NCBI GenBank assembly: GCA_017477185.1
Contig: JAFUXF010000014.1
Coordinates: forward strand, 1 to 58,187
DNA length: 58,187 nt
Source of the DNA: Alphaproteobacteria bacterium
Lineage (GTDB): Bacteria > Pseudomonadota > Alphaproteobacteria > RF32 > CAG-239
Reading direction: 5' to 3'
The notes below the pieces were generated by a model. It did not search any database, was not told the DNA's origin, and saw only the letters and a program-made list of their open reading frames with translations. Below, in pieces: positions 8,282 to 17,524 of this stretch (positions are counted from its first letter, which is position 1; every line of letters starts with the position of its first letter). The position numbers and the translations under genes are program-made.

Positions 8282-8286
8282 TTAAA

Positions 8287-9633
8287 TCAGACCTTTGTCG
8301 GTGGTGTATACGGCGTATCAAGAATCTCTTGTAAAGTTTGATAACATTGGCTTAAAGTGTATCTTTCATCTTTACGTTGTGATAAAAATTCTTCAATCAT
8401 CGGATAATAAAACATTGCTTCGTCAACTTCAGCGTTAGACCCTTTTTTGTATGCTCCTAAGCGGATGAGTTCTGCCATATCCTCATATGTTGCAATATAT
8501 TTTCTTGCTTTTGCCACCAGTGCGGCTTCTTCCGGTGTATCACAGTCAGGCATCGTTCTGGAAATTGATCGCAAGATATTGATTGCAGGGTAGCGTCCTC
8601 GCTCCGCAATCGAGCGATCTAAAACAATATGTCCATCCAGAATAGAGCGAACAGCATCGGCGATCGGTTCATTATGATCATCGCCATCGACCAAAACCGT
8701 AAATAATCCGGTAATTGTTCCATTTCCGGAACCGGGACCGGCGCGTTCCAAAAGTCTCGGAAGTTCAGCAAAAACACTCGGAGTGTATCCTTTAGAGGCC
8801 GGTGGTTCTCCGATACTTAATGAAATTTCACGCTGAGCCATGGCAAAACGGGTAATAGAGTCCATCATGCACAGTACATTTTTATTTTCATCACGGAAAT
8901 ATTCGGCAATTGCCATGGTCGTATAAGCCGCTTGACGCCGCATTAAAGCACTTTCATCAGAAGTGGCAATAACCAAAACTGATTTGGCTAAACCTTCTTC
9001 ACCAAGAACATCTTCTTCAAATTCTTTGGCTTCGCGTCCGCGTTCACCAATCAAGCCAATAACCGAGATATCCGAATCGGTATGGCGTGCCATATTAGAC
9101 ATTAAGGTAGATTTTCCAACGCCGGAACCAGCGAAGATTCCCATACGTTGACCTTTACAAATTGTCAAAAAGGTATTGACCGCTTTAACGCCCAGGTCAA
9201 CTTTTCCTTTAACACGATCACGCATTTGTGCCGGAGGAGGGGTATTCTTTATAAAATATGGTTTGTTGCCTTGCAGAAGCGGGCCCTTACCGTCAATCGG
9301 TTCGCCGAAAGCATTGACAATGCGTCCTAACCAATCAGGGTGGGGATAGATGACAGGGGTTGCATTTTCAACATCAACTCGACAACCTAAGCCGATACCA
9401 TCCAATGAGCCGTAAGGCATGAGCAGTAGTTTATCGCCCTTAAAACTGACGAGTTCACAGGGAACTTTTTTACCATATGTGGTATGGACGCTACAGCGAT
9501 CCCCGATCGTTAATGAGGAGCTGATACCGCTTACCTCAATAAATAAACCTTGGACACCGGTAACCGTTCCGTAATAAGCACAATTTCCCATGCGACTCAA
9601 GTGGTGCTTTATGTTATCAAAGCGAATTGACAC
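8287..9633 (-). CDS. fliI: flagellum-specific ATP synthase FliI
   Basis: This is the hexameric F1-beta-like ATPase that energises flagellar protein export at the cytoplasmic face. The Walker A motif is GIFAGSGVGKSTLM around residue 165, Walker B is VLCMMDSITRFA around 250, and ISLSIGEPPASKGYTPSVF is the typical FliI/ATPase stretch. At 448 residues it is family length. The start codon is GTG: the codon before TCA-ATT is GTG, preceded by AGGAGAAACAG. It heads the unit fliI-fliJ-sodB and is divergent from ctrA. Confidence 0.96.
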   Translation of the reverse strand: MSIRFDNIKHHLSRMGNCAYYGTVTGVQGLFIEVSGISSSLTIGDRCSVHTTYGKKVPCELVSFKGDKLLLMPYGSLDGIGLGCRVDVENATPVIYPHPDWLGRIVNAFGEPIDGKGPLLQGNKPYFIKNTPPPAQMRDRVKGKVDLGVKAVNTFLTICKGQRMGIFAGSGVGKSTLMSNMARHTDSDISVIGLIGERGREAKEFEEDVLGEEGLAKSVLVIATSDESALMRRQAAYTTMAIAEYFRDENKNVLCMMDSITRFAMAQREISLSIGEPPASKGYTPSVFAELPRLLERAGPGSGNGTITGLFTVLVDGDDHNEPIADAVRSILDGHIVLDRSIAERGRYPAINILRSISRTMPDCDTPEEAALVAKARKYIATYEDMAELIRLGAYKKGSNAEVDEAMFYYPMIEEFLSQRKDERYTLSQCYQTLQEILDTPYTPPTKV

Positions 9634-9705
9634 CTGTTTCTCCTATCTTTCTCTATTCTAATAAGTAAGATTTTTTTTAGTTTTATTCAATCTTATTAAG
9701 AATTA

Positions 9706-9744
9706 TTAACAACCTTGTTAAAAAAGTTAACAAATAAAAATTAA
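9706..9744. promoter_or_regulatory. TTAA-box cluster with palindrome between fliI and ctrA
   Basis: A 16-bp palindrome TTAACAA-CC-TTGTTAA occupies 9706-9721. It is followed by further TTAAC boxes at 9727-9731 and 9741-9745. CtrA is known to bind TTAA half-sites, and autoregulation of ctrA is established in Caulobacter. The half-site spacings here (8, 5 and 10 nt) do not match the canonical N7, so CtrA binding is an inference. Confidence 0.45.
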
Positions 9745-9788
9745 CAGTATAAGATGTAGTCATTGGTTATGATAAAGGAGATAAGGTA

Positions 9789-10475
9789 ATGCGTGTTTTA
9801 TTGGTAGAAGATGACTATGCTATCTCGCAAAGTATTGAGACCATGCTCAAAAAAGAGGGAATGATTATTGATACGACGGATTTGGGCGAAGATGGTTTAG
9901 AAATCGGTAAATTATATGATTATGATATTATCATTTTAGATTTGATGTTACCGGATATGAATGGTTATGAAGTTTTGAAAAACTTGCGTGCGGCAAAGGT
10001 CAATACACCTGTTTTGATTCTTTCAGGTTTGAGTGAACCGGATAAAAAAGTTAAAGGATTAGGGTATGGTGCAGATGACTATTTAACAAAGCCATTTGAT
10101 AAGGCTGAGCTGTTGGCGCGTATTCAGGCTGTTGTTCGTCGTTCAAAAGGACATTCAAATTCTATTATTCGTACCGGTGAAGTTGAGGTTAACTTAGATA
10201 CGCAGACAGTTACCGTCGGAGATAAAACCTTGCATTTAACCGGTAAGGAATATGGTATTATGGAATTACTTTCTTTGCGTAAAGGTTCAACTTTGAATAA
10301 GGATCAATTCTTAAATCATTTGTATGGTGGCATTGATGAACCGGAGCTTAAGATTATAGATGTATTTATCTGTAAATTACGTAAAAAATTAGAAAAAGCC
10401 TCAGGCGGTAAAAATTATATTGAAACTGTTTGGGGGCGTGGTTATGTTTTACGTGATCCGGATGAAAAGAAATAA
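9789..10475 (+). CDS. ctrA: CtrA-type cell-cycle response regulator
   Basis: The 228-residue protein is an OmpR/PhoB-type regulator with strong CtrA character. The receiver domain (residues 1-120) has the acidic pocket Glu7/Asp8, phospho-acceptor Asp51 in [17 protein letters not shown], and Lys in [14 protein letters not shown]. The CtrA-typical [13 protein letters not shown] linker follows. The winged-helix DNA-binding domain contains [17 protein letters not shown] and ends [14 protein letters not shown]. In other alphaproteobacteria CtrA controls replication, division and flagellar transcription. Location next to fliI fits that role. It has an AAGGAG Shine-Dalgarno and a strong terminator at 10491. 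Confidence 0.94.
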   Translation: MRVLLVEDDYAISQSIETMLKKEGMIIDTTDLGEDGLEIGKLYDYDIIILDLMLPDMNGYEVLKNLRAAKVNTPVLILSGLSEPDKKVKGLGYGADDYLTKPFDKAELLARIQAVVRRSKGHSNSIIRTGEVEVNLDTQTVTVGDKTLHLTGKEYGIMELLSLRKGSTLNKDQFLNHLYGGIDEPELKIIDVFICKLRKKLEKASGGKNYIETVWGRGYVLRDPDEKK

Positions 10476-10490
10476 TAAACTTCCTAAAGT

Positions 10491-10527
10491 AAAAACCTCC
10501 CATCATTTATTTGATGGGAGGTTTTTT
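10491..10527. terminator. bidirectional terminator between ctrA and the hydrolase gene
   Basis: A 13-bp stem AACCTCCCATCA/TGATGGGAGGTT is flanked by an A-run on the left and a T-run on the right, so it can serve both convergent genes. Confidence 0.92.
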
Positions 10528-10530
10528 GCA

Positions 10531-11358
10531 TTATCGCGTAAAATCAGAGACAACTTTGTATAAATCTGTTTGATTTTGTTTGCTCTCAAAATTATGGTCG
10601 CTTTGAGGAATAAGCGTGAATTGTGCGTGTGTTTGTAATTTTTGAGCGAAGTTTTGTACATCGTGCGGATCAATAACAATGTCGTTTTTCGCAGAGACTA
10701 ATAGGGTATGCGCTGTAATATCAGAGACTAATTTCATGGCATCGTATGCTTTAGATTCTTCGACAAGTTGATACGGTATAGTGGCTGTTTTATCTGTTGT
10801 TTTATACTCATAAAAACCGGATTTTTTCCATTGCTTGCAAAAATCCGGCATATTTTTCATGCAACTTGCCTCCCATAATTCACCACTGATGACGGGGGTA
10901 ATCGGAATTAATTTATTGATTTGTTGTTGGTGATTGGCTGCATATAAAATCACTGAAGCTCCACCTAATGAATGCCCGCCAATCGTGAAAGGTTCGTGAT
11001 AGAATGGTTGGCTTTTTGCCCAATTGATAACATCAGTTAAGTCTTGAGTGAATGTTGATAAATTAACATATTGAACTTCACCATCACTCTTTCCCAGAGA
11101 GTAACGACTATCAAAAGTGACAACAAAATAGCCGTTATTAAGCAGAGCTTTTTTGGTTGTTTGAATTACTGAATGAGACATATTGGAGGCTAATCCATGT
11201 TGTAAAAAGGCTAATTTATGATTTGCAAGATTTTGCCAACCATCTAATTTTATGTATATGGATTCATTTTGAGCGTTTTTTATAAAGGTTTCTGTCAGTT
11301 GTTCGTTTTTTGAACAAGCTACAACTAAAAATAGCAGGCAAAAAATAATTTTTCTCAT
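10531..11358 (-). CDS. alpha/beta-hydrolase lipoprotein
   Basis: A lipoprotein signal peptide is visible: MRKIIFCLLFLVVACSK, with the lipid-acceptor Cys at residue 15. The mature part is a serine hydrolase of the alpha/beta fold. The nucleophile elbow is GGHSLGGAS around residue 127, an Asp lies in SAKNDIVIDPHD around 225, and the catalytic His is in IPQSDHNFES near the C terminus. This resembles the dienelactone hydrolase/S33-type lysophospholipase group. The substrate is unknown, and location in the envelope suggests lipid or peptide ester hydrolysis. A GGAG Shine-Dalgarno precedes the ATG. Confidence 0.82.
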   Translation of the reverse strand: MRKIIFCLLFLVVACSKNEQLTETFIKNAQNESIYIKLDGWQNLANHKLAFLQHGLASNMSHSVIQTTKKALLNNGYFVVTFDSRYSLGKSDGEVQYVNLSTFTQDLTDVINWAKSQPFYHEPFTIGGHSLGGASVILYAANHQQQINKLIPITPVISGELWEASCMKNMPDFCKQWKKSGFYEYKTTDKTATIPYQLVEESKAYDAMKLVSDITAHTLLVSAKNDIVIDPHDVQNFAQKLQTHAQFTLIPQSDHNFESKQNQTDLYKVVSDFTR

Positions 11359-11500
11359 GATTAAATCTCCAATAGGTTATTATTTGGATAATTATAAAAG
11401 TGAAAATAATAAAAAAAAGTGAATTTGTTTTTAAAATAAGTGGTTGCACTATTTGGTTTTTGATGATATAGCAAGAATAATTATTTATTCTTTTTAAATT

Positions 11501-11716
11501 ATGAAAAAAATTATTTTATTTAAGAATGGTTCAGGCTGGTTGGATAAATCAGTAACCATTAAGTATCGGAAGTTGGCTTTGGTGTCTTTATGTGTTATGC
11601 CGGTTGTTATGCTTGTCTCTGTCGGACGGTGGATTTTTTCTTCTCAGAGAAAAAAATTGCGTAGTATTGATATTACCAGCGGTTGGCCTGAGGAAAAAAC
11701 AGAAACGGCGTCCTGA
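11501..11716 (+). CDS. small single-pass membrane protein, 71 residues
   Basis: The short ORF begins MKKIILFKNGSGWLDKS and carries one hydrophobic segment (LALVSLCVMPVVMLVSVG, about residues 26-43) flanked by basic residues, so a cytoplasmic N terminus and periplasmic tail is one plausible topology. It has no Shine-Dalgarno, but a rho-independent terminator immediately follows, which supports a real transcription unit. It could also be the leftover N-terminal anchor of a longer envelope enzyme. Function is unknown. Confidence 0.55.
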   Translation: MKKIILFKNGSGWLDKSVTIKYRKLALVSLCVMPVVMLVSVGRWIFSSQRKKLRSIDITSGWPEEKTETAS

Positions 11717-11721
11717 GAATC

Positions 11722-11761
11722 AAAAAATCTTGTTACTCTTGAAGGTAACAAGATTTTTTTT
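11722..11761 (+). terminator. terminator after the small membrane protein
   Basis: The stem AATCTTGTTAC/GTAACAAGATT has an 8-nt loop and is followed by eight T. Confidence 0.88.
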
Positions 11762-11850
11762 GATTATTATTCACACCAGATTTTTAGGAATAGCATTTTT
11801 GCGGGTTTGTGGTAAATACAATGTAAATAATATAGAAAAAGAGATATGTT

Positions 11851-13230
11851 ATGTATTATAGTTTGTTTGAAATATTTGCAATCGGTATCGGTCCTTCGAG
11901 TTCACACACTGTTGGTCCGATGAAGGCAGCTAATCGGTTTGTCGATAATTTAAAAAATCAGGGTAATTTATCCAAAGTTGCCACGCTTAAGGTTTATTTG
12001 TATGGGTCTTTGGCGTTGACCGGTGTTGGGCATGGAACACTTGATGCTATTGTTTATGGTTTGCAAGGTTTAACTGCGGAAGAAGTTGATCCGCATATTG
12101 ATTATATTGCATTGTTGCAAAAAGATAATATGCTCAATATCGGTCGGGAGCGTTATATCTCTTTTTCTTATAAAGATGATTTTGTTTTGGAAAAGAAGAT
12201 TTTTTTACCGGAACATTCTAATGGTATGAAATTTGTGGCTTGTGATGAAAATGGAGCTATTTTACTTTCAGAAGTTTATTTTTCAGTAGGTGGCGGCACA
12301 ATTGCTCGTCAGGATGAAATATCAAGAAGAATTGATCGTCAGGCTTATAGTGTTCCTTATCAATTTAATAATTGTACCGAGTTGATGAAATTATGTGATA
12401 ATAATAAGCTGACAATTGCGGAGTTGGTTTTACAAAACGAACGAGCCATTTTACACGGGTCACCGGTCAAAAATATTCTCAAACTTGATAAAATTATGCA
12501 AGATAATATCGATATCGGTTTGCAAAAGGATGGATATTTACGTGGCGGGTTGCGTGTGAAACGTCATGCCAAGGAATTATACGAGCGTTTAGTGGCTCAT
12601 TTTAATGCCAACACGACAGATTCTTTGACGGTCTTGGATTGGATTAATATTTGGGCTTTAGCCGTGGCAGAAGAAAATGCTTCCGGCGGTAAAATGGTAA
12701 CCGCACCGACTATGGGGTCAGCCGGTATTATTCCGGCAGTTATGCGTTATATGAAAAGGTATGGAAAATTTGCAACAGCAAAAGATGTGGAACGAGCATC
12801 AATTGTCTTTTTAGCAACTGCTTCAGCTATTTGCAGTTTATATCGGACCAATGCTTCCATTTCTGGCGCAGAAGTTGGTTGTCAAGGAGAAATCGGTGTG
12901 GCTTGCTCAATGGCTGCTGCCGGATTGGTTGCTGCATGGGGGGGGAATAACAAACAAATTGAAAATGCGGCCGAAATTGCGATGGAGCATAATTTGGGAT
13001 TAACTTGTGATCCGATTAACGGCTTAGTTCAAGTCCCTTGCATTGAACGTAATGCTATGGGAGCGGTAAAGGCAGTTAATGCGGCGAGATTAGCTTTGCA
13101 AGGCAGCGGAGCACATATAGTCAGTCTGGATAGTATTATTAAAACCATGTATGAAACAGGTTTGAGCTTAAATAGTGAATATAAAGAAACGTCTCTTGCC
13201 GGTATTGCTAAGAATGCACTGAGTTGTTAG
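11851..13230 (+). CDS. sdaA: L-serine ammonia-lyase, iron-sulfur dependent, single chain
   Basis: The enzyme deaminates L-serine to pyruvate and ammonia. The N-terminal domain opens with GIGPSSSHTVGPMKAANRF, a hallmark of the family. The C-terminal domain carries SGGKMVTAPTMGSAGIIPAV and the cysteines that hold the 4Fe-4S cluster (EVGCQGEIGVACSMAAAG, GLTCDPINGLVQVPC). At 459 residues it is the single-polypeptide form. The oxygen-sensitive cluster and pyruvate product fit the fermentative metabolism implied by nifJ at 45382. It is convergent with the TPR gene, with 2 bp between them. Confidence 0.95.
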   Translation: MYYSLFEIFAIGIGPSSSHTVGPMKAANRFVDNLKNQGNLSKVATLKVYLYGSLALTGVGHGTLDAIVYGLQGLTAEEVDPHIDYIALLQKDNMLNIGRERYISFSYKDDFVLEKKIFLPEHSNGMKFVACDENGAILLSEVYFSVGGGTIARQDEISRRIDRQAYSVPYQFNNCTELMKLCDNNKLTIAELVLQNERAILHGSPVKNILKLDKIMQDNIDIGLQKDGYLRGGLRVKRHAKELYERLVAHFNANTTDSLTVLDWINIWALAVAEENASGGKMVTAPTMGSAGIIPAVMRYMKRYGKFATAKDVERASIVFLATASAICSLYRTNASISGAEVGCQGEIGVACSMAAAGLVAAWGGNNKQIENAAEIAMEHNLGLTCDPINGLVQVPCIERNAMGAVKAVNAARLALQGSGAHIVSLDSIIKTMYETGLSLNSEYKETSLAGIAKNALSC

Positions 13231-13232
13231 TC

Positions 13233-15011
13233 TTATTCATTTATTTTAGTAATGATTTTTTGAATTTTTTCTTTATCATATTGGGGCAGAACTTGTGCTG
13301 CCAAACCATTTGCTAATTTTTGTTTGATTTTCTGACGATTGATTTCAGACGAATCGTGTTTAACACTTAAAGCGTGGTGCCACTGGAATCTGGCCTCGTT
13401 TTTGCGTCCGCTTTGCCAGTATGCATCACCTAAATGATCATTGATAACGGCATTTGCAGGATCAGCATCTGTTGCTTTTTCTAAATATGTAACGGCTTTA
13501 TCATACATACCAAAGCGATAAAATGCCCACCCCAAACTATCTATAATGCTACTGTTGAATGGTGCTTGATTATAGGCTTGAATGATGAAATTAAAGGCTT
13601 CTTCCGGCTTTTTGTTTCGTTCTAACCAACTGTATCCGAGGTAATTCAAGACTAATAAATTGTTGGGATCTCGCTTGAGAGCTTCAATAAGCGATTTTTC
13701 TGATTCTTCCCATTCTCCCAAGCGTTCATATGTTATGCCGATAGCGTAATGAATTTGCCATAGCGAATCTGTTTTTTTACCAAATTTTTCGAGAGCTTGT
13801 TGATAATATTTAAGAGCTTCTTTGTATTTTTCCTGTAGGCGCAAAATATCTCCCAAATCTAAAAGAATTTGATAATCATTGGGGTAATCTAAAGCTAAAC
13901 TTTTCAGCAAAAGCTCGGCACCTTTGTAATCGTTAAGGTGACGCAGGTTTTCTGATTTTTTATATTGCGCCAGATAATAACTTGGCTCAGATGCCGGTAT
14001 TTCATCATATACGGTCATGGCGTCTTTATACATTTCACGCATTTCCAAAATGCCGCCCAAAAGGATACGAGCTAAGTGGTTGTTCGGATTTTCATAGAGA
14101 GCTAACCTGATGAAAATATGTGAAAAATCAATTGCTTCGGGATTCTGTTTGATGATGGCGGCAATATTAAACATTGCCTCAGACAGTCCCATTTGTGGGG
14201 TTTGAATTTGTGGCTTGATATTTTTTGTATCTGCATCTGCAGTTTTTTTGTAGATGTGTTTGAGAATACCGAGTGCCGGAATATCATAATTATATTGGGC
14301 CGCTAAGGCAGTTGCCTTAGCTTTGTTATCCGATCGCAGATAAAAATTGCAAATAATTTCCAGTGAACGGATAGATAATTCCATTTCCTGACTATTAATG
14401 ATTTTCTCATAGTGCAAGCGAGCAGCATCTTTTTTATTAAAATAATCGTTAATCATACCACTGTGAAAATGGTATAAAGCCTCCATCCCTTTTTCATTTT
14501 TTATTTTATCTAAAGCAGAAATAGCTTTTTTATAATCATTGAGACCGGTATATCCCCAAGCCTCAAAAAACGGAGATATCAATTTTTTATAAAGCGGAGA
14601 TTTATTCTTTTGCAAAGATGCGATAGCCTCTTGATAGTGCGCTTTTTTGAACTGTTCGGAAGCAATTAAAATTGGAATAAACTCATTTGTATTATGTTGT
14701 TTTTGAGCTAGACGTGCATATTCTGCTGCTTCGTCGATACGTCCTTGAGAAGCTAAAATGAGGTAAGTGCTGTTTAAAAGGGCTGTATTTTGAGTGTCAT
14801 TTTGAGCTGTTTTTTTGTAATAATCGGCAGCCGTATTGAAATCTTGTCGATAATGGGCAATACGTCCGGCAAGATAGTTACCGTAATTATTGGAGGATAT
14901 TTCAATTTTAGGTTCCGGATTTTCAGATGAAGGAATCGTCTTAAAATTCGAACATGAATTAAACGCCAGAAAACTGACGGCGATTATTAAAGAGTACTCA
15001 AATTTAGTCAT
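13233..15011 (-). CDS. tetratricopeptide-repeat lipoprotein
   Basis: About ten TPR units fill the protein, clearest in the C-terminal half (for example DYQILLDLGDILRLQEKYKE and NAVINDHLGDAYWQSGRKNE). The N terminus MTKFEYSLIIAVSFLAFNSC looks like a lipoprotein signal, though the -3 residue before Cys is not the usual Leu. A longer frame begins at 15050, but that ATG lies inside a -10 box, so the ATG at 15011 is chosen (592 residues). Such alphaproteobacterial TPR proteins are envelope scaffolds of unknown partner. The divergent neighbour is the uracil-DNA glycosylase. Confidence 0.8.
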   Translation of the reverse strand: MTKFEYSLIIAVSFLAFNSCSNFKTIPSSENPEPKIEISSNNYGNYLAGRIAHYRQDFNTAADYYKKTAQNDTQNTALLNSTYLILASQGRIDEAAEYARLAQKQHNTNEFIPILIASEQFKKAHYQEAIASLQKNKSPLYKKLISPFFEAWGYTGLNDYKKAISALDKIKNEKGMEALYHFHSGMINDYFNKKDAARLHYEKIINSQEMELSIRSLEIICNFYLRSDNKAKATALAAQYNYDIPALGILKHIYKKTADADTKNIKPQIQTPQMGLSEAMFNIAAIIKQNPEAIDFSHIFIRLALYENPNNHLARILLGGILEMREMYKDAMTVYDEIPASEPSYYLAQYKKSENLRHLNDYKGAELLLKSLALDYPNDYQILLDLGDILRLQEKYKEALKYYQQALEKFGKKTDSLWQIHYAIGITYERLGEWEESEKSLIEALKRDPNNLLVLNYLGYSWLERNKKPEEAFNFIIQAYNQAPFNSSIIDSLGWAFYRFGMYDKAVTYLEKATDADPANAVINDHLGDAYWQSGRKNEARFQWHHALSVKHDSSEINRQKIKQKLANGLAAQVLPQYDKEKIQKIITKINE

Positions 15012-15048
15012 TGTTTTTAGAATCCTACACTCTGATTTAAACAAAAGC

Positions 15049-15076
15049 ATTATACGCTTTGAATTTTATCCTACAA
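15049..15076 (-). promoter_or_regulatory. sigma-70 promoter of the TPR gene
   Basis: On the minus strand TTGTAG and a perfect TATAAT box are separated by 16 bp. The -10 box overlaps the upstream in-frame ATG at 15050, which settles the start at 15011. Confidence 0.7.
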
Positions 15077-15159
15077 TATTATTTTGAAATTATATACATT
15101 GATGTGTAAAGATTTAATTAGTAAATGACAAAAGAAAAGAAATGTTATAATAAAAAATT

Positions 15160-15939
15160 ATGTCAGAAAATATGAATTTAGAGCAAATTTTAGATTGGTA
15201 TATTACCGCAGGTGTTGATGCTGTTTGCGGTGATGAGCCCTGGAAAAAGACTCCTGCTTTGGATATAGAAGGTAAAAAGCCAAAGGAGCTTTCAGTACCG
15301 CGCCTTGCGACAACGCAATTGGCGCAAGCAACGGTTTCTGCGTGCCAGAACGCCAGACAGATATGCTCTCAGGCTGAGACACTGGATGATTTGAAAAAAA
15401 TGGTTGAAGGCTTTGAAGGATGTGCTTTGCGGTTAACGGCAAATAAAACAGTTTTTGGATGTGGAAGTGCACAAGCGGATTTATTGCTTATCGGAGAGGC
15501 TCCGGGGGCAGATGAAGACAGAAGCGGTGTTCCGTTTGTTGGTAGGAGCGGTCATTTGCTTGATAAGATGCTTCATGCCATTCATATAAACAGGGAAGAA
15601 TGTTTTGTTACGAATATTTTACCGTGGCGTCCTCCGGGGAATAGAACGCCGACAGATGCTGAGATAGCCGTTTGTTTGCCTTTTTTGAAACGACAGATTG
15701 AATTGGTAAGGCCAAAAATTATTTTGGTTCTCGGTGGGAGTGCTGCTAATGCGTTGTTGGATAATATTGAACCTATTTCTAAATTACGCGGAAAATGGTT
15801 GGATTATACAACAACAAAGGGAGAAAAAATTCCGGTTTTAGCCAGTTTCCATCCTGCCTATTTGTTGCGCAATAGTGCCCAAAAAGCTAAGGCTTGGAGT
15901 GACTTGTTGCGTGTTAAGCAAAAATTATGTGAAAATTGA
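15160..15939 (+). CDS. family 4 uracil-DNA glycosylase
   Basis: The enzyme removes uracil from DNA in base-excision repair. Motif 1 is [20 protein letters not shown] around residue 112, and motif 2 is [10 protein letters not shown] around 237. [18 protein letters not shown] matches the cluster-binding region of alphaproteobacterial family-4 enzymes. The central [15 protein letters not shown] stretch is also typical. The ATG has no Shine-Dalgarno and lies only 8 nt after a TATAAT box at 15146-15151, so the mRNA may be leaderless. Confidence 0.92.
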   Translation: MSENMNLEQILDWYITAGVDAVCGDEPWKKTPALDIEGKKPKELSVPRLATTQLAQATVSACQNARQICSQAETLDDLKKMVEGFEGCALRLTANKTVFGCGSAQADLLLIGEAPGADEDRSGVPFVGRSGHLLDKMLHAIHINREECFVTNILPWRPPGNRTPTDAEIAVCLPFLKRQIELVRPKIILVLGGSAANALLDNIEPISKLRGKWLDYTTTKGEKIPVLASFHPAYLLRNSAQKAKAWSDLLRVKQKLCEN

Positions 15940-16008
15940 TAAAATTATCTTTTTATTCACTATTTTTTTGTTATGATATCTGTAATTAACCAACCAAAGG
16001 AACGAAAA

Positions 16009-16809
16009 ATGAGTCGTGTAAAAACATTGTTGATGAGTGTCGCTTGTGTGGCATTGGCGTTTGGAAACGTTGTTAATGCAGTTGCTGATGAAAAGGTTGA
16101 TGACGAGCCAAATGAATTTGTCAGTAAAATTGCCAGTGGTGAAAATGTGGTTCTTTATAAAATCCATGATATCAATACCCTTAAGTCTGATACCGGTGAT
16201 ACCTCAGAATGTGAGTTCAGTCTGACATTATATAATCGTTCACCTAAAACGGTTGAAGCCGCAACAATTAATTTATTATGGGCAGATGAAAGTATAGGGA
16301 ATGTTATAGATAAAGAGAAACAACTTGAATTAGAAGAGGATAAACCGGTTAATGAAAGGCTTGCAGAGTTGCAAGAACAGGCTAATCCTAAGACAGAGTC
16401 CTTAGTTTCAAAAGATTTAACGGCTTCGGTTATTTTGCCAAAAATAAAGCCGTTTCGGCAGGTGACGTTAAAGTCAAAAATTAAATCTGATCGTTGTTTC
16501 TTGATGTTGGATAATGTCAAAGCTACGTTTCCTTTGTGCTCGATAGTGAATGAAGAAGCTAATAATTCCGGTGCAGTGAGGGCTTTGGGTGTTGAGGCGC
16601 AAGGCTCAAATGAATGTGCTTCTTTATTCCGTTTTGTTTCTCCAAAAGATCCGGAATATTATCGTGAATTTCAAAAGGTTTCTTTTAATGAAGAAATTAA
16701 TCGTCGCGCAGAAGAAAAAAAGAAAAATCTTGATGAAATTGAAACGCAATACAATAAAATTTTGCAAGATGCAAATAATATAACGACTGTTTTGGAAAGT
16801 ATAAAATAA
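16009..16809 (+). CDS. secreted protein of unknown function, related to next gene
   Basis: The ATG at 16009 is chosen over an upstream in-frame start because of the AAAGGAACG Shine-Dalgarno. A signal peptide is visible (SRVKTLLMSVACVALAFG), with probable cleavage after VNA or AVA near residue 26-28. The mature domain has SECEFSLTLYN, LLWADE and SDRCFLMLDN segments that match the corresponding parts of the next protein (TCDVKFQILTT, RLKWKN, GDGCYSMDKI), so the two share a cysteine-containing beta domain. The C terminus is a charged coiled coil. Function is unknown. It probably forms an operon with the next two genes. Confidence 0.75.
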   Translation: MSRVKTLLMSVACVALAFGNVVNAVADEKVDDEPNEFVSKIASGENVVLYKIHDINTLKSDTGDTSECEFSLTLYNRSPKTVEAATINLLWADESIGNVIDKEKQLELEEDKPVNERLAELQEQANPKTESLVSKDLTASVILPKIKPFRQVTLKSKIKSDRCFLMLDNVKATFPLCSIVNEEANNSGAVRALGVEAQGSNECASLFRFVSPKDPEYYREFQKVSFNEEINRRAEEKKKNLDEIETQYNKILQDANNITTVLESIK

Positions 16810-16818
16810 GTGATCCCC

Positions 16819-17508
16819 ATGTTGAATAAGCTGATATATTGCTTGGTGTTTGTTGCGTGGTGTTCTGTTCCGGCCATGGAGGTTCGGGCGCAGTTTTTTT
16901 CTTCAGAAAACTCTGCAGGCTCTCAAAAAAAAGCGGTTTCTCAGAATTCGGAATGGGGAAAATTTTATAATAATAATTCTTCACAGACAACGGATTCTTC
17001 TGTTGGGAATAAGTCACCCTTAAATAAGGTACAGCCTCCGGCTAAGCAGGAAGTAGCGAATCCGGAAGATTATATTTACAAAAATGTTCCTCAAATAAAT
17101 CGTCCGACGCTTGATGGTGTTAAGCGCGGGCGGACTTCTGTTGTCCCTGTCGTTGCTAATCGAAATATTACGGCGGAAGGGTACATTTATATTTATTATT
17201 CTGATTTTTCTATTGGAAGTATGATGAGTGGTTCGACAACTTGTGATGTTAAGTTTCAGATTTTAACAACATTGGATCGTAAATTAAATTCCTTGGCAAT
17301 GCGTTTGAAATGGAAAAATATGGATACGCCGCTGACGTTTATCGATGTTAACCCAAATCAACAATACCATTTAATGTATACTTTGTTGGGTGACGGGTGT
17401 TATTCAATGGATAAAATTCCGAATATTGTGATAAATCGTTGTCGTGTTAAGGGGATGACGCAGGAGGAATGTGCTCGTCGTGTCCGTTGGATTAAAAAAG
17501 TTCAGTAG
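16819..17508 (+). CDS. secreted protein of unknown function, related to previous gene
   Basis: A signal peptide is visible (MLNKLIYCLVFVAWCSVPAM, cleavage near VRA-Q). A GTG at 16810, one base after the previous stop, is an alternative start; neither has a clear Shine-Dalgarno and translation is probably coupled. Residues about 30-75 are Ser/Asn/Gln-rich and likely disordered. The C-terminal domain carries TTCDVKFQIL, MRLKWKN, GDGCYSMDKIPNIVINRC and a final cysteine, resembling the domain in the preceding gene. The stop overlaps the next reading frame region. Function is unknown; an envelope complex is plausible. Confidence 0.7.
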   Translation: MLNKLIYCLVFVAWCSVPAMEVRAQFFSSENSAGSQKKAVSQNSEWGKFYNNNSSQTTDSSVGNKSPLNKVQPPAKQEVANPEDYIYKNVPQINRPTLDGVKRGRTSVVPVVANRNITAEGYIYIYYSDFSIGSMMSGSTTCDVKFQILTTLDRKLNSLAMRLKWKNMDTPLTFIDVNPNQQYHLMYTLLGDGCYSMDKIPNIVINRCRVKGMTQEECARRVRWIKKVQ

Positions 17509-17524
17509 TAAGTTAGAGCATCTC

